Shown: positions 40,371 through 49,986, counted from the first letter of the stretch. The stretch is DNA of 64,000 nucleotides from Streptomyces scabiei 87.22 (GCF_000091305.1 NC_013929.1:9734001-9798000); one strand, 5' to 3'. Numbers and translations are program-made. Notes: generated from the letters alone by a model not told the origin.

Positions 40371-42056
40371 TCAGGCGTCGATGATGACGGGGATGATGAG
40401 AGGCTTGCGGCGATGGGTGCGGAACGCCCAGTTCGCCACGGCACGGGCGAGGAGCTGTTCGAGTTGACGCGCGTCCCCGACGCCCTCCTCGGCCGCGGCG
40501 GCCAGGGTCTTCTCGATCACGGGGACGACCGGCTCGAAGGTGGTGTCGTCGTGGACGAAGCCGCGCGCCAGGAAGTCGGGGGCCTCGGCGAGAGCACCGG
40601 TGTCCGCGTCGACGATCGCCACCACGGTGACCACGCCTTCCTCCGAGAGCGTGAGACGGTCCTTGAGGGACGCCTCGGTGGCGCCGCCGACTTCCATACC
40701 GTCCACGTAGACGTTGCCGGCGGGCACCTTGCCGGTGATGGACGCGCGCCCGTCGACGAGGTCGACGACGACGCCGTCCTCGGCGATGACGACCCGGTCG
40801 GGGGCGACGCCGGTACGGATGGCGAGGTCGCCGTTGGCCCGCAGATGACGCCATTCGCCGTGTACGGGCATGACATGCCGGGGCTTGACGATGTTGTAGC
40901 AGTAGACGAGTTCACCGGCACTGGCGTGCCCGGAGACATGCACCTTGGCGTTGCCCTTGTGGACCACGTGTGCGCCCCATCGGGTGAGCCCGTTGATCAC
41001 CCGGTAGATGGCGTTCTCGTTGCCGGGGATGAGGGAGCTGGCGAGCAGGACGGTGTCGCCCTCGCCGATACGGATCACGTGATCGCGGTTGGCCATCCGT
41101 GACAGTGCGGCCATCGGTTCCCCCTGGGAGCCGGTGCACACCAGAGTGATCTTGTGGTCCGGGAGCTTCTCCAGCTCCTTCGTGCTCACCACCAGGCCGG
41201 ACGGGACCTTCAGATAGCCCAGGTCACGGGCGATGGCCATGTTGCGGACCATGGAGCGGCCCACGAAGGCGACCTTGCGTCCGTGCTGATGGGCGGCGTC
41301 CAGGACCTGCTGGATGCGGTGCACATGACTGGCGAAGCTGGAGACGATGACGCGGCGCGGCGCGGTGCGCATCACCTGCTCGATCGCCGGGTTCAGCTCA
41401 CGCTCGGAGGTGGTGAAGCCGGGCACTTCGGCGTTGGTGGAGTCGGTCAGGAACAGGTCCACGCCCTCCTCGCCGAGCCGGGCGAAGGCGCGCAGATCCG
41501 TGATGCGGTCGTCGAGAGGGAACTGGTCCATCTTGAAGTCGCCGGTGTGCAGCACCATGCCGGCACCGGTCCGGATCGCCACCGCGAGACTGTCGGGGAT
41601 GGAGTGGTTCACCGCCACGAACTCGCAGTCGAAGGGCCCGAAGCGGCGCCGGTCGGCCTCCCGCACCCGCACCGTGCGCGGCCGGATGCCGTGCTCCTTG
41701 AGCTTGGCCTCCAGGAACGCCAGCGTCAGCTTGGATCCGACGACGGGAATGTCGGACCGCTCGCGCAGCAGGTACGGCACGGCGCCGATGTGGTCCTCGT
41801 GTCCATGGGTGAGCACCAGGGCCACGATGTCGTCGAGCCGGTCCCTGATCGAGGTGAAGTCCGGCAGGATCACGTCCACGCCGGGCTGGTTCTCCTCGGG
41901 GAACAGCACGCCGCAGTCGACGATGAGCAGTTTGCCGGCGTGCTCGAAGACGGTCATGTTGCGGCCGATCTCACCCAGGCCGCCCAGGGCGGTGACCCTG
42001 AGCCCTCCTTCGGGAAGGGGCGGGGCAGCTTTCAGGCCGGGATGTGGATGACTCAT
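40371..42056 (-). CDS. rnj: Ribonuclease J (beta-CASP metallo-beta-lactamase)
   Basis: A 561-residue enzyme. Metallo-beta-lactamase motif HGHEDH (84-89) gives the zinc site, preceded by RVTALGGLGEIGRNM, which is diagnostic of RNase J. Beta-CASP motifs follow (FLTDSTNAEVPGFTTSE, and HVSGHASAGELVYCYNIVKPRHVMPVHGEWRHL), and a C-terminal domain closes the protein. It degrades and matures mRNA/rRNA from 5' ends in the cytoplasm. It is convergent with csp2 and close to the helicase and csp genes. Confidence 0.95.
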   Translation of the reverse strand: MSHPHPGLKAAPPLPEGGLRVTALGGLGEIGRNMTVFEHAGKLLIVDCGVLFPEENQPGVDVILPDFTSIRDRLDDIVALVLTHGHEDHIGAVPYLLRERSDIPVVGSKLTLAFLEAKLKEHGIRPRTVRVREADRRRFGPFDCEFVAVNHSIPDSLAVAIRTGAGMVLHTGDFKMDQFPLDDRITDLRAFARLGEEGVDLFLTDSTNAEVPGFTTSERELNPAIEQVMRTAPRRVIVSSFASHVHRIQQVLDAAHQHGRKVAFVGRSMVRNMAIARDLGYLKVPSGLVVSTKELEKLPDHKITLVCTGSQGEPMAALSRMANRDHVIRIGEGDTVLLASSLIPGNENAIYRVINGLTRWGAHVVHKGNAKVHVSGHASAGELVYCYNIVKPRHVMPVHGEWRHLRANGDLAIRTGVAPDRVVIAEDGVVVDLVDGRASITGKVPAGNVYVDGMEVGGATEASLKDRLTLSEEGVVTVVAIVDADTGALAEAPDFLARGFVHDDTTFEPVVPVIEKTLAAAAEEGVGDARQLEQLLARAVANWAFRTHRRKPLIIPVIIDA

Positions 42057-42299
42057 GCCCCGACGTTACCGGAGAGCGGGACGCGGTTGATCCACTGCCC
42101 GTGCGATCTCTGCTTCCGGGGGAGCGGGGAACGGGACACACCCAGGACACGGCGATTCCCGCAGAGGGCGCGCCGGGCATGGCGGCAGCGGCCCGCCCGT
42201 GGCCGCTGTGGTCCCCTCCCTGGCCGCAGCGGTCAGTTCCCGGCCGCCCGGCGCTGCGTAGGTTCCCGTTCCAGAAGCAGCGGAGAAGGGAGCGGACCG

Positions 42300-43646
42300 G
42301 TGACTGAGCACCAGGACGACACATGCGTGATCGGTGCGGGACCCGCGGGACTGGCGGTCGCGAGGGCGCTGGCCGAGCGGGACCTGCCGTACACCCACAT
42401 CGAGCGCCACACGGGACCCGGCGGGCTGTGGGACATCGACAACCCGGGCAGCCCGATGTACGAGTCGGCCCACTTCATCTCCAGCCGGACCCTGTCCGGC
42501 TTCGGCGGCTATCCGATGCCGGACCACTTCGCCGACTACCCGCCGCACCGGCAGATCCTGTCCTACCTGACCTCGTTCGCCGACGCCTACGGACTGCGTG
42601 ACCGCATCGAGTTCGGCACCGAGGTCCGGGGCGTCGACAAGACCGCGGACGGCCGCTGGACCGTCACCCGGACCGACGGCCGGACCAGCACGCACCGACA
42701 CGTCGTCGTCTGCACGGGGGCCCAGTGGCACCCCAACGTCCCCGAGATTCCCGGCCGCTTCAGCGGCGAGATCCGGCACACGGTCACCTACCGCGGCAGC
42801 GTCGAACTGCGGGGCAAACGGGTGCTCGTGGTCGGCGCGGGGAACTCCGGACTGGACATCGCCTGCGACGCGGCGCGCTCCGCCGACCACGCGGCGATCA
42901 GTATGCGCCGCGGCTACTGGTTCATCCCCAAGCACCTGTTCGGCCGGCCGGTGGACACCATCGCCGCGGGCGGACCCCATCTGCCGATGTGGCTGCAGCA
43001 GAAGCTGTTCGGCGGCCTGCTGCGACTCCTCAACGGCGACCCGCGCAGGCTCGGTCTGCAGAAGCCGGACCACAAGCTGTTCGAGACCCACCCGGCCCTC
43101 AACTCGCAGCTGATCCACCACCTCCAGCACGGCGACATCACCGCCCGGCCCGGCATCGCGGACACCGAGGGCCGCACGGTCCGCTTCACCGACGGCACCA
43201 GCGACGAGTTCGACCTGGTCCTGCTGGCCACGGGATACGTCCACCGGGTGCCGGTCGCACAGAAGTACTTCGGCGACGAGCAGCACCCCGACCTCTACCT
43301 GTCCTCCTTCTCCCGCGAGCACGAGGGCCTGTTCGGCGTCGGCTTCGTGGAGACCAACTCCGGGGCCTACCAGCTCTTCGACAGCCAGGCCCAGCTCATC
43401 GCCTCCTTCATCCGCGACACTCGCGCCGGACTGCCGACCGCCGAGCGGTTCGCCCGCAGGATCCGCGCCGACCGGCCCGACCTGTCCGGCGGACTGAGGT
43501 TCGTCGACTCGCCCCGCCACACCGGCTACGTCCACAGCGAGGCCTTCGTGAAGTACCTCGGCAAGGTGGCCGCGGACATGGGCTGGCGCACCGCGGGCCG
43601 CCCGCCCCGGGCCGCCTCCGCCCGACAGGAAGCGGTGGCGTCATGA
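42300..43646 (+). CDS. Flavin-containing monooxygenase (FMO / Baeyer-Villiger type)
   Basis: About 448 residues. The FAD site is CVIGAGPAGLAVARALAERDLPYTHIERHTGPGGLWDIDNPGSPMYE and the NADPH site is KRVLVVGAGNSGLDIACDAAR. LATGYVHRVP is the ATG motif. It has the FMO layout of MymA-like enzymes. GTG at 42300 after GGGAG. The gene is the first of a coupled FMO - SDR - ALDH operon (ATGA overlaps), pointing to oxidation of a lipid or terpene-like alcohol/ketone; the substrate is not readable. Confidence 0.88.
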   Translation: MTEHQDDTCVIGAGPAGLAVARALAERDLPYTHIERHTGPGGLWDIDNPGSPMYESAHFISSRTLSGFGGYPMPDHFADYPPHRQILSYLTSFADAYGLRDRIEFGTEVRGVDKTADGRWTVTRTDGRTSTHRHVVVCTGAQWHPNVPEIPGRFSGEIRHTVTYRGSVELRGKRVLVVGAGNSGLDIACDAARSADHAAISMRRGYWFIPKHLFGRPVDTIAAGGPHLPMWLQQKLFGGLLRLLNGDPRRLGLQKPDHKLFETHPALNSQLIHHLQHGDITARPGIADTEGRTVRFTDGTSDEFDLVLLATGYVHRVPVAQKYFGDEQHPDLYLSSFSREHEGLFGVGFVETNSGAYQLFDSQAQLIASFIRDTRAGLPTAERFARRIRADRPDLSGGLRFVDSPRHTGYVHSEAFVKYLGKVAADMGWRTAGRPPRAASARQEAVAS

Positions 43647-44521
43647 CGTACGACTTCCACGACAAGGTCATCCTCGTGACGGGCGGCGCAGGCGGCATCG
43701 GCAGCGCCCTGTGCCACCGCTTCGCGGCGGGCGGGGCGAGCCTCCTCGTCGTCGACATCGACCGGGAGCGGGCCGAGCGGACCGCCGCCGAACTGCCCGG
43801 CACCGGTCATGCCGGGCTGGGCTGCGACCTGCTGGACGCCACGGCCGTACGGCGACTCCTCGACGGCGTCGCGACCACCCACGGCCGGGTCGACGTCCTA
43901 GTGAACAACCTGGGCATGACCAGCGCCGAACGGTTCGACGTGCGCAGCGTCGAGAGCATCGAGCGGGAGATCGACGTCAACCTGGTCGCCCCGCTCGTCA
44001 CGACCCGGCTCGCCGTTCCGCTGCTGCGGGCGTCCGCCGACCCCCGGGTGGTCACCACCGTCTCCCTGGGCGGGATCTTCCCGCTGGGCGAGACACCGAT
44101 CTACACCGCCTCCAAGTTCGGGCTGCGCGGCGCGATGCTCGCCATCGGGCTGGACCTGCGGGGCAAGGGCATCCAGGCCGGTTCGGTGCTCCCGTCGGCG
44201 ACCGACACACGGATGCTCCGGCAGGAGGCCGTCGACGGCGGGAACTCGATGCAGTTCCAGGACGCCCCCCAGCAGCCCGCCGACGTCGTCAGGGCGGTCG
44301 TGAGCCTGCTGGACAGGCCCCGCCTGGAGTCCTACGTCAGAACGGGCGAGTCCCGGCTGGTGCGGTTCGCGATGCTGGCGCCGAACCTGCTGCCGAGGCT
44401 CTTCCCGCTGTTCCGCAAGCGGGGCGAGCGGGGCATGGCCCGCTATCTGGAGGACCTGCGCCGTCGAGGGCTGGCCCGCCAGGCCGCCGGCGGCCGCTGG
44501 GAACTGGTGGAGGAGGCATGA
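43643..44521 (+). CDS. SDR-family oxidoreductase
   Basis: A 292-residue SDR: cofactor motif VTGGAGGIGSALCHRF, VNNLGMTSAER (NNxG), TTVSLGGIFPLGETPIYTASKFGLRG (Ser, Tyr-x3-Lys). The longer C-terminal tail with a positively charged LPRLFPLFRKRGERGMARYLEDLRRRGLA resembles SadH-like dehydrogenases. ATG overlaps the FMO stop, and its stop overlaps the ALDH start. Confidence 0.85.
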   Translation: MTYDFHDKVILVTGGAGGIGSALCHRFAAGGASLLVVDIDRERAERTAAELPGTGHAGLGCDLLDATAVRRLLDGVATTHGRVDVLVNNLGMTSAERFDVRSVESIEREIDVNLVAPLVTTRLAVPLLRASADPRVVTTVSLGGIFPLGETPIYTASKFGLRGAMLAIGLDLRGKGIQAGSVLPSATDTRMLRQEAVDGGNSMQFQDAPQQPADVVRAVVSLLDRPRLESYVRTGESRLVRFAMLAPNLLPRLFPLFRKRGERGMARYLEDLRRRGLARQAAGGRWELVEEA

Positions 44522-45948
44522 GCGGCCCGCGGACCACCGTCGTCGAGGCCGGCCTCGACATCGTCAGCCCCACGACGGGCGAACGCATCACGACCGTGCC
44601 CGCGGCGAGCGAGCAGGACGTCGTACGGGCGGCCGAGCGGGCGCACCGGGCGTTCGCGAGCGGCGTCTGGTCCGGCCGCTCCCCCCGGGAGCGGGCCGCC
44701 GTCCTCCTGCGCCTGGCCGACCTCATGGAGCGCGACGCCGAAGTCCTGGCCCGCCTGGACTGCGAGGACGCGGGCAAACCGATCACCGAGTGCCGTACGG
44801 GCGACGTGCCCTCGGCGATCGAGTCGATCCGCTGGTTCGCCGAGGCAGCCGACAAGGTCTTCGGCCGCGTCGCTCCCACCGGTGCCGCGAGCCTCGGCCT
44901 GGTGAGCCGGGAACCGGTCGGGGTGGGCGCCGCGATCCTGCCCTGGAACTATCCGCTGGCCATGGCCGCCTGGAAGGTCGGCCCCGCGCTCGCCGCGGGC
45001 AACTCGCTGCTGCTCAAGCCCGCCGAGGCCACCCCGCGCTCCACCCTGCGCCTGGCCGCCCTGGCGGCCGAGGCCGGCCTGCCCGACGACGTACTCACCG
45101 TGCTGACCGGCCACGGCTCCGTCACCGGCAGGGCGCTCGCCCGCGACCCGCTGGTGCGCGCCCTGTCGTTCACCGGATCCACCGCCACCGGGCGGCGCGT
45201 CCTGGCCGACGCGGCCGAGACCAACTTCAAGCGCGTCTCCCTGGAGATGGGCGGCAAGAGCCCCCAGATCCTCCTGCCGGACGCGCTCGACTTCGGCGAC
45301 GAACTGATCGACCACATGACCGAGGCCGCGTTCCTGACCATGGGACAGAACTGCACCGCCGGCTCCCGTGTCCTGGTGCACCACAGCATCGCCGAGGAGG
45401 TGCTGGACCGGTTCACCGCCGCCGCGCGCAGCCTCACCGTCGGCGACCCCGCCGACCCCCGCACCCGGATGGGTCCGCTCATCAGCCGGGCCGCCCTCTA
45501 CCGGGTCGCGGCGGCCGTGGACGCGGCCCGTTCGGCCGGAGCCCGCATCCACACCGGCGGCCTCCCGCACGGTCTGCCGCCGCACGGCGCGTACTACCCG
45601 CCCACCGTGGTCAGCCGGGCCCCGGCGGGCAGTGCGGTCCTCACCGAGGAGCTGTTCGGGCCGGTCGTCACCGTCCAGACCTTCACCACCGAGGACGAGG
45701 CGGTGGGGCTCGCCAACGCCACCGAGTACGGACTCGCGGCCTCGGTGTGGACCCGTGACCTCGACACCGCGCTCCGGTTCGCCCGGCGGATCGAGGCCGG
45801 TGTGGTTTCCGTCAACGCCTACAGCGAGGGCGACATCACCACGCCCTTCGGCGGCTGGAAGCAGTCCGGGTTCGGCGGCGCGGAGAAGTCCACCGACGCG
45901 TTCGCGCAGTGGACCAGGGAGAAGACCGTCTGGATCCGTACGCGCTGA
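44518..45948 (+). CDS. Aldehyde dehydrogenase
   Basis: A 476-residue NAD(P)-dependent ALDH: ILPWNYPLAMAAWKVGPALAAGN (cofactor), VSLEMGGKSPQ (catalytic Glu) and MGQNCTAGSRVLV (nucleophilic Cys), ending PFGGWKQSGFGGAEKSTDAFAQWTREKTVW. All key residues are present. It is the third gene of the coupled operon and would oxidise the aldehyde produced upstream to an acid. Confidence 0.92.
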   Translation: MSGPRTTVVEAGLDIVSPTTGERITTVPAASEQDVVRAAERAHRAFASGVWSGRSPRERAAVLLRLADLMERDAEVLARLDCEDAGKPITECRTGDVPSAIESIRWFAEAADKVFGRVAPTGAASLGLVSREPVGVGAAILPWNYPLAMAAWKVGPALAAGNSLLLKPAEATPRSTLRLAALAAEAGLPDDVLTVLTGHGSVTGRALARDPLVRALSFTGSTATGRRVLADAAETNFKRVSLEMGGKSPQILLPDALDFGDELIDHMTEAAFLTMGQNCTAGSRVLVHHSIAEEVLDRFTAAARSLTVGDPADPRTRMGPLISRAALYRVAAAVDAARSAGARIHTGGLPHGLPPHGAYYPPTVVSRAPAGSAVLTEELFGPVVTVQTFTTEDEAVGLANATEYGLAASVWTRDLDTALRFARRIEAGVVSVNAYSEGDITTPFGGWKQSGFGGAEKSTDAFAQWTREKTVWIRTR

Positions 45949-45960
45949 CGCGCCGGGGCC

Positions 45961-47019
45961 CTATGGCCGCGACGCCTCGCGCAGCCGGGCCGGGGTCACT
46001 CCGTGCCAGCGGTGCACCGCCCGCCGCAGCGCGCGCACATCGGAGAACCCGGCCCGCCGGGCGACGTCCCGCAGGGTGAGTTCGGGGCGGCGCAGCAACT
46101 GCTCCACCCGCTCCCGGCGCACCCCGTCGACGACCGCCTCGTACGTCGTGCCGCACTCGGCCAGCCGACGGCGCAGCGTGCGCTCGCTGGAGGCGTGCCG
46201 CCGGGCCTGCTCGACGAAGGACGGCACCTCGGGCAGGCTCTGCGCGATCGAGATCTCCAGCACTTCCAGCAGCTCCTGCTGATCGCGCCGGGCCGCCACC
46301 TGCTCTCCCAGCAGCTCCACGACGGCGGTGTAGGTGGCCCGGTCGCGGCCCGGCATCGGCCGCGCGGCCCAGGCGGCGGGGAACACCAGACGGTTCCCCG
46401 CCGCGCCGAACCGCAGCGGACAGCGGAACAACTCGGTGAAGGGGCCGGTGTCGGGCGGGGCGGGGAAGGCGAACTCCACACTCCGCGGCGCGAATTCCGC
46501 CCCGGAACTCAGCCGTGTGAGGGCGACGACGCTGGCGAAGGCCTCCTCGGCGAGGAAGACCGCGACGGGCGGATCGAGCGCGGGGTCGGGCAGTTCGGCC
46601 CGCAGCACATAGCCGGGCTCCTCCGCCTCGGCCGACCAGACCACCATCGCCCCGGACAGGTTCTGGAACCGCACGCCGGTCTCGATGGCGTCCCGCAGCG
46701 TGTCGGCGGCCATCTGCGCGAAGCCCAGCAGTCCCCAGGAGGTCAGATGCTGCGCGGCTCCCACCCTCAGCCCCAGATGAGCGTCACCGGTGAGTTCCAG
46801 CGCCCGCCGGATGACGGCACTGCCCTGCCGGTAGGAGACCCGCAGCGCCGCCGACCGCATCATCTCCTCGTCCAGCCCGACCCGGGTCAGCTCGGGCCGC
46901 AGATCGACCCCGTACCCGTCGGTGACCGGGGTGAGGCAGCGCAGGATGTTCGGCGGAATGGTCGCGGAGGTGCTGCGGCTGGTGCCCGGTGACTGCGCCG
47001 GGGTGGGGCTGGGAGGCAT
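45961..47019 (-). CDS. AraC-family regulator with arabinose-binding-like N-terminal domain (VirS-like)
   Basis: A 352-residue regulator. The N-terminal part (LRCLTPVTDGYGVDLRPELTRVGLDEEMMRSAALRVSY...) is the Arabinose_bd-type domain found in OruR/VirS; the C-terminal 100 residues are two HTHs (ERVEQLLRRPELTLRDVARRAGFSDVRALRRAVHRWHGVTPARLR). ATG at 47019. It is convergent with the FMO-SDR-ALDH operon, the same gene types as the mycobacterial VirS-mymA locus, so it probably controls that operon. Confidence 0.85.
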   Translation of the reverse strand: MPPSPTPAQSPGTSRSTSATIPPNILRCLTPVTDGYGVDLRPELTRVGLDEEMMRSAALRVSYRQGSAVIRRALELTGDAHLGLRVGAAQHLTSWGLLGFAQMAADTLRDAIETGVRFQNLSGAMVVWSAEAEEPGYVLRAELPDPALDPPVAVFLAEEAFASVVALTRLSSGAEFAPRSVEFAFPAPPDTGPFTELFRCPLRFGAAGNRLVFPAAWAARPMPGRDRATYTAVVELLGEQVAARRDQQELLEVLEISIAQSLPEVPSFVEQARRHASSERTLRRRLAECGTTYEAVVDGVRRERVEQLLRRPELTLRDVARRAGFSDVRALRRAVHRWHGVTPARLREASRP

Positions 47020-47086
47020 GGCGTTCCTTGGGACCGGGTGTCGCTCGCTGTGCACACAGTAGAGAGGTTCTCCCTCGATGCCCCGC

Positions 47087-47200
47087 GGGCAGGCGGGCAG
47101 GCGGGCAGGCGGGCCGCCGGGCGGGTCAGGGAGGGCGGTCGGGCGGGTTCGGGAGGGCGGTCGGGCGCAGCCCCGGCCCGGACCCGGACCCGGACCCGGA
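47087..47200. repeat. GC-rich short tandem repeats
   Basis: Three units of GGGCAGGC (47087-47110), two 17-bp copies of GGGAGGGCGGTCGGGCG (47129-47145, 47151-47167) and four units of CCCGGA (47177-47200), in the 235-bp region between the divergent AraC and membrane-protein genes. Low-complexity, slippage-prone sequence. Confidence 0.9.
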
Positions 47201-47254
47201 CCCGAGCCCTGAAACCTTGGACGCCCCGCTCGGCTCCCGTCTAGGCTTTTGATC

Positions 47255-47809
47255 ATGTTCAAGTCAGGGGTGGGTTTTCTCGCGCTGTTCGGGCTCGGCT
47301 GGTGGCTGCTGGGATCGAGCGCGTTCGCGGGGGTGGTGCGGCCGGTTCTGATCGGCGTCGGCTGTGTCGTCGCGGTGGGGCTGATGCTCGCCGCGCGCCG
47401 TTTCCTTCCGGCGTCGGCAGGGGGGCCGTTCCCCGCCGACCGACGGCGGCGGTTCAACCAGATCAACGGGCTGCAGTGGCTGCTGATCATCGCCATCGTC
47501 GTGGTCTGCCGTCAGGCGGGGGTGCCGGTGCTCGTCCCTCCGCTGGTCGCCGTGGTCGTCGGGCTCCACTTCCTGCCCTTGGCGGCGGTGTTCGAACAAC
47601 CCCGACTCCGCGTACCCGCGGCCTTGTTGGTCGCTTCCGGGGCCGCGGGCACGACGGTCTGGCTCGCGGACGGTCCGGACGAGAACGTACGGCTCGTGGT
47701 GGGCCTCGCCTCAGCGTTCTCGCTGTGGGCCACTGCGGCCTGGACCGTCGCGGGGACGGCGTCCGCCGCCGAACAGGAGGCGGGGCGGGCGGAGTCCGGC
47801 GGAGCCTGA
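47255..47809 (+). CDS. Multi-pass membrane protein, 184 aa
   Basis: Predicted helices at about residues 5-25, 28-47, 72-92, 92-110, 120-140 and 150-170. It begins MFKSGVGFLALFGLGWWLLGSSAFAGVV; ATG at 47255 is chosen over an upstream TTG. No family recognised. It is divergent from the AraC gene, and a terminator follows. Confidence 0.65.
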   Translation: MFKSGVGFLALFGLGWWLLGSSAFAGVVRPVLIGVGCVVAVGLMLAARRFLPASAGGPFPADRRRRFNQINGLQWLLIIAIVVVCRQAGVPVLVPPLVAVVVGLHFLPLAAVFEQPRLRVPAALLVASGAAGTTVWLADGPDENVRLVVGLASAFSLWATAAWTVAGTASAAEQEAGRAESGGA

Positions 47810-47836
47810 GGGACCACAGCCGTGGCGGCACTCCAC

Positions 47837-47856
47837 GTCCCCGTGGTCACGGGGAC
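47837..47856 (+). terminator. Terminator of the membrane-protein gene
   Basis: GTCCCCGTG / CACGGGGAC with 2-nt loop, 27 bp past the stop. Confidence 0.65.
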
Positions 47857-48114
47857 GAATTCGCCGAGAAGGCAAGCAGGATGGCTCCCTCAGCTCAACT
47901 GCCGAACGGAGGGAGCCTCGCGCTGATGGGCTCCCGGGAACCGACCTCCGCGTACCAGCGAGGCTACTCCTGCCCCGGGGGTGGCGCAGAGATACAAGTG
48001 ACCGGGAGATGCGAGCACGCGGGGTTTGCGGGTAAGAGTGGAGTTGTCGTCCTGCCCCGTCCCGAAGGCAGCCGTTCGGACGGGGACCGAAGCCGCCAGG
48101 GGAGCGTGACAACG

Positions 48115-48534
48115 ATGGATGTCCCGCACAGCAGCCGTCCCGAACCGGCTGAAGTGCGCCATCCGCAGGAGCCGGACGATCCCGCCACCAGGATCAGCGA
48201 CCTGCAGCGGGACAACGACCACCTGCAAACGGCCCTCACGTCACATGCCGTGATCGACCAGGCGATCGGGGTGATCATCGCTCTCGGGGGACTGCGGCCG
48301 CAGCAGGGATTCGACGTGCTCAGGGACGTCTCCCAGCACACCAACATCAAACTGCGCGAGATCGCCGGTCTCGTCGTCGACTGGGCGCTCACCCGGCAGC
48401 TGTCCGACGAGGTCCACAGGGCGCTCGACGTCGCGCTGACCCGGGCGCAGTCCGCCGCCGCACACACGGACCCGAGGGACGCGACCACCGACGAGGGCGA
48501 GCGGACGGCGGACGACGGCCCGCCCGCCGCCTGA
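48115..48534 (+). CDS. ANTAR-domain protein
   Basis: About 139 residues. After a disordered N-terminus comes an ANTAR RNA-binding domain: DLQRDNDHLQTALTSHAVIDQAIGVIIALGGLRPQQGFDVLRDVSQHTNIKLREIAGLVVDWAL, with a short coiled coil in front. ANTAR proteins antiterminate by stabilising a dual hexaloop hairpin in nascent RNA. There is no GAF or receiver domain, so input is unclear. ATG at 48115 with GGGGAG; a GTG at 48106 is too close to the SD. Confidence 0.85.
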   Translation: MDVPHSSRPEPAEVRHPQEPDDPATRISDLQRDNDHLQTALTSHAVIDQAIGVIIALGGLRPQQGFDVLRDVSQHTNIKLREIAGLVVDWALTRQLSDEVHRALDVALTRAQSAAAHTDPRDATTDEGERTADDGPPAA

Positions 48535-48934
48535 CCCCGAGGGCATGCCGGTCCCGGCGGGGCGGTCGCGAAAGCACGGCGCGCACCGGCGGGATCCCGC
48601 ACCGCGTGGGTGAGGGCGGGGGCCGTCACGTTCCCCGTCCTCACGCCTTCCACGCTACGCCCTGCGTGGTCGCCCGCGCCTCCGCGGCCTCGACCACGCC
48701 GGGCGGCCCGAAAACTCGTGGTTGCGCGCGGCGGACGCCCCGCCGTCCGTCTCGCGGAGGCATCCGGTACCCGCCGGTACGAAGACGGTTGGCCGCCCGG
48801 ACCGGCTGCCCCCGGCGATGTGTCGTCGAATTCGCCGAAAGGTTGAGCGTGTGTCGCCCTGTCTCCACCATTTCCCTGTCACAGGTGCCCGGAGGCACGA
48901 TCCCGGGCCTCACCACCGCGGAAGCGAGTCGAGC
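48535..48934. other. 400-bp intergenic region
   Basis: No supported gene. It holds the promoter of the catabolic segment that starts with the aminotransferase. I see no clear operator. Confidence 0.45.
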
Positions 48935-49981
48935 ATGGTGCGTGTCCGTTCCTCCCTGGCGGAGCTGCCCTCCTACGTACCGGGCCGCAAACTGCCCGGC
49001 GCGGTGGTGCTGGCCAGCAACGAGACCCCGTACGGACTGCTGCCGGGCGTAGCCGGACGGCTCGCCGAACTGGCGGGCGGGGTGTCCCGCTATCCCGACC
49101 TGAGCGCCACCCGCCTCGTGCGGGCCGTCGCCGACCACCACGGGGTCGACCCCGAGCGGATCGCGGTCGGCGCGGGCTCCTCGGAGGTCTGCGGCCAGCT
49201 GCTGCACGCGGTCCTCGGCCCGGGCGACGAGGCCGTCTTCGGCTGGCGGTCCTTCGAGGCGTACCCGATCCTCACGGCCGTGGCCGGCGGTACGGCCGTG
49301 CAGGTGCCGCTGCGCGACCACGCGCTCGACCTCGACGCCATGGCGGCGGCCCTCACCTCCCGGACCCGGCTGGTCTTCGTCTGCAACCCCAACAATCCGA
49401 CCTCCACCGCGGTCGGTGAGCGGGTGCTGCGCGACTTCGTCGACCGCGTGCCCGAGGACGTCCTGGTGGTCGTCGACGAGGCGTACCGGGAGTACGCCGA
49501 CCCGGCCCTGGTGCCCGACGCGCTGGCCCTCTTCGGCGACCGTCCCAACGTCGTGGTGCTGCGCACCTTCTCCAAGGCCTACGGCCTGGCGGGCCTGCGC
49601 GCCGGGTACTGCGTCGCGCCGGCGGAGATCGCGGCCCATGTGCGCAAGACCCAGGTGCCGTTCAGTGTCAGCGCTCTCGCGCAGGAAGCGGCCGTCGTCG
49701 CCCTCGGGGAGCGGGCCGAGGTCTCCCGCCGCGCCGCGCTGACCGCCGCCGAACGGGGGCGGGTCACCGTCCGGCTGCGCGGCCTCGGCTTCGAAGTCCC
49801 CGATTCCCAGGCCAACTTCGTGTGGCTGCCGCTCGCCGACGACAGCGCCGACTTCGCCCTGCACTGTCTGGACGGGCGGGTCGTGGTCCGCCCGTTCCCG
49901 GGGGAGGGCGTCCGCGTGACGATCGGGCTCCCGGAGGAGAACGACGCCCTCCTCGCCCTCGCCGCGGCGTGGAGAGGCTGA
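48935..49981 (+). CDS. Class I/II aminotransferase (HisC / aromatic type)
   Basis: A 348-residue PLP aminotransferase: LASNETPYGLLPGVAGRLAELAGGVSRYPD, GAGSSEVCGQLLHAV (phosphate), VFVCNPNNPTSTAV (Asn), VVVDEAYREYAD (Asp) and FSKAYGLAGLRAGY with the PLP Lys (FSKAYG). This is the HisC-like or aromatic-amino-acid transaminase family. At the head of CoA-thioester catabolic genes it probably deaminates an aromatic or branched-chain amino acid; histidine biosynthesis genes are absent nearby. Confidence 0.85.
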   Translation: MVRVRSSLAELPSYVPGRKLPGAVVLASNETPYGLLPGVAGRLAELAGGVSRYPDLSATRLVRAVADHHGVDPERIAVGAGSSEVCGQLLHAVLGPGDEAVFGWRSFEAYPILTAVAGGTAVQVPLRDHALDLDAMAAALTSRTRLVFVCNPNNPTSTAVGERVLRDFVDRVPEDVLVVVDEAYREYADPALVPDALALFGDRPNVVVLRTFSKAYGLAGLRAGYCVAPAEIAAHVRKTQVPFSVSALAQEAAVVALGERAEVSRRAALTAAERGRVTVRLRGLGFEVPDSQANFVWLPLADDSADFALHCLDGRVVVRPFPGEGVRVTIGLPEENDALLALAAAWRG

Positions 49982-49986
49982 CGGCC

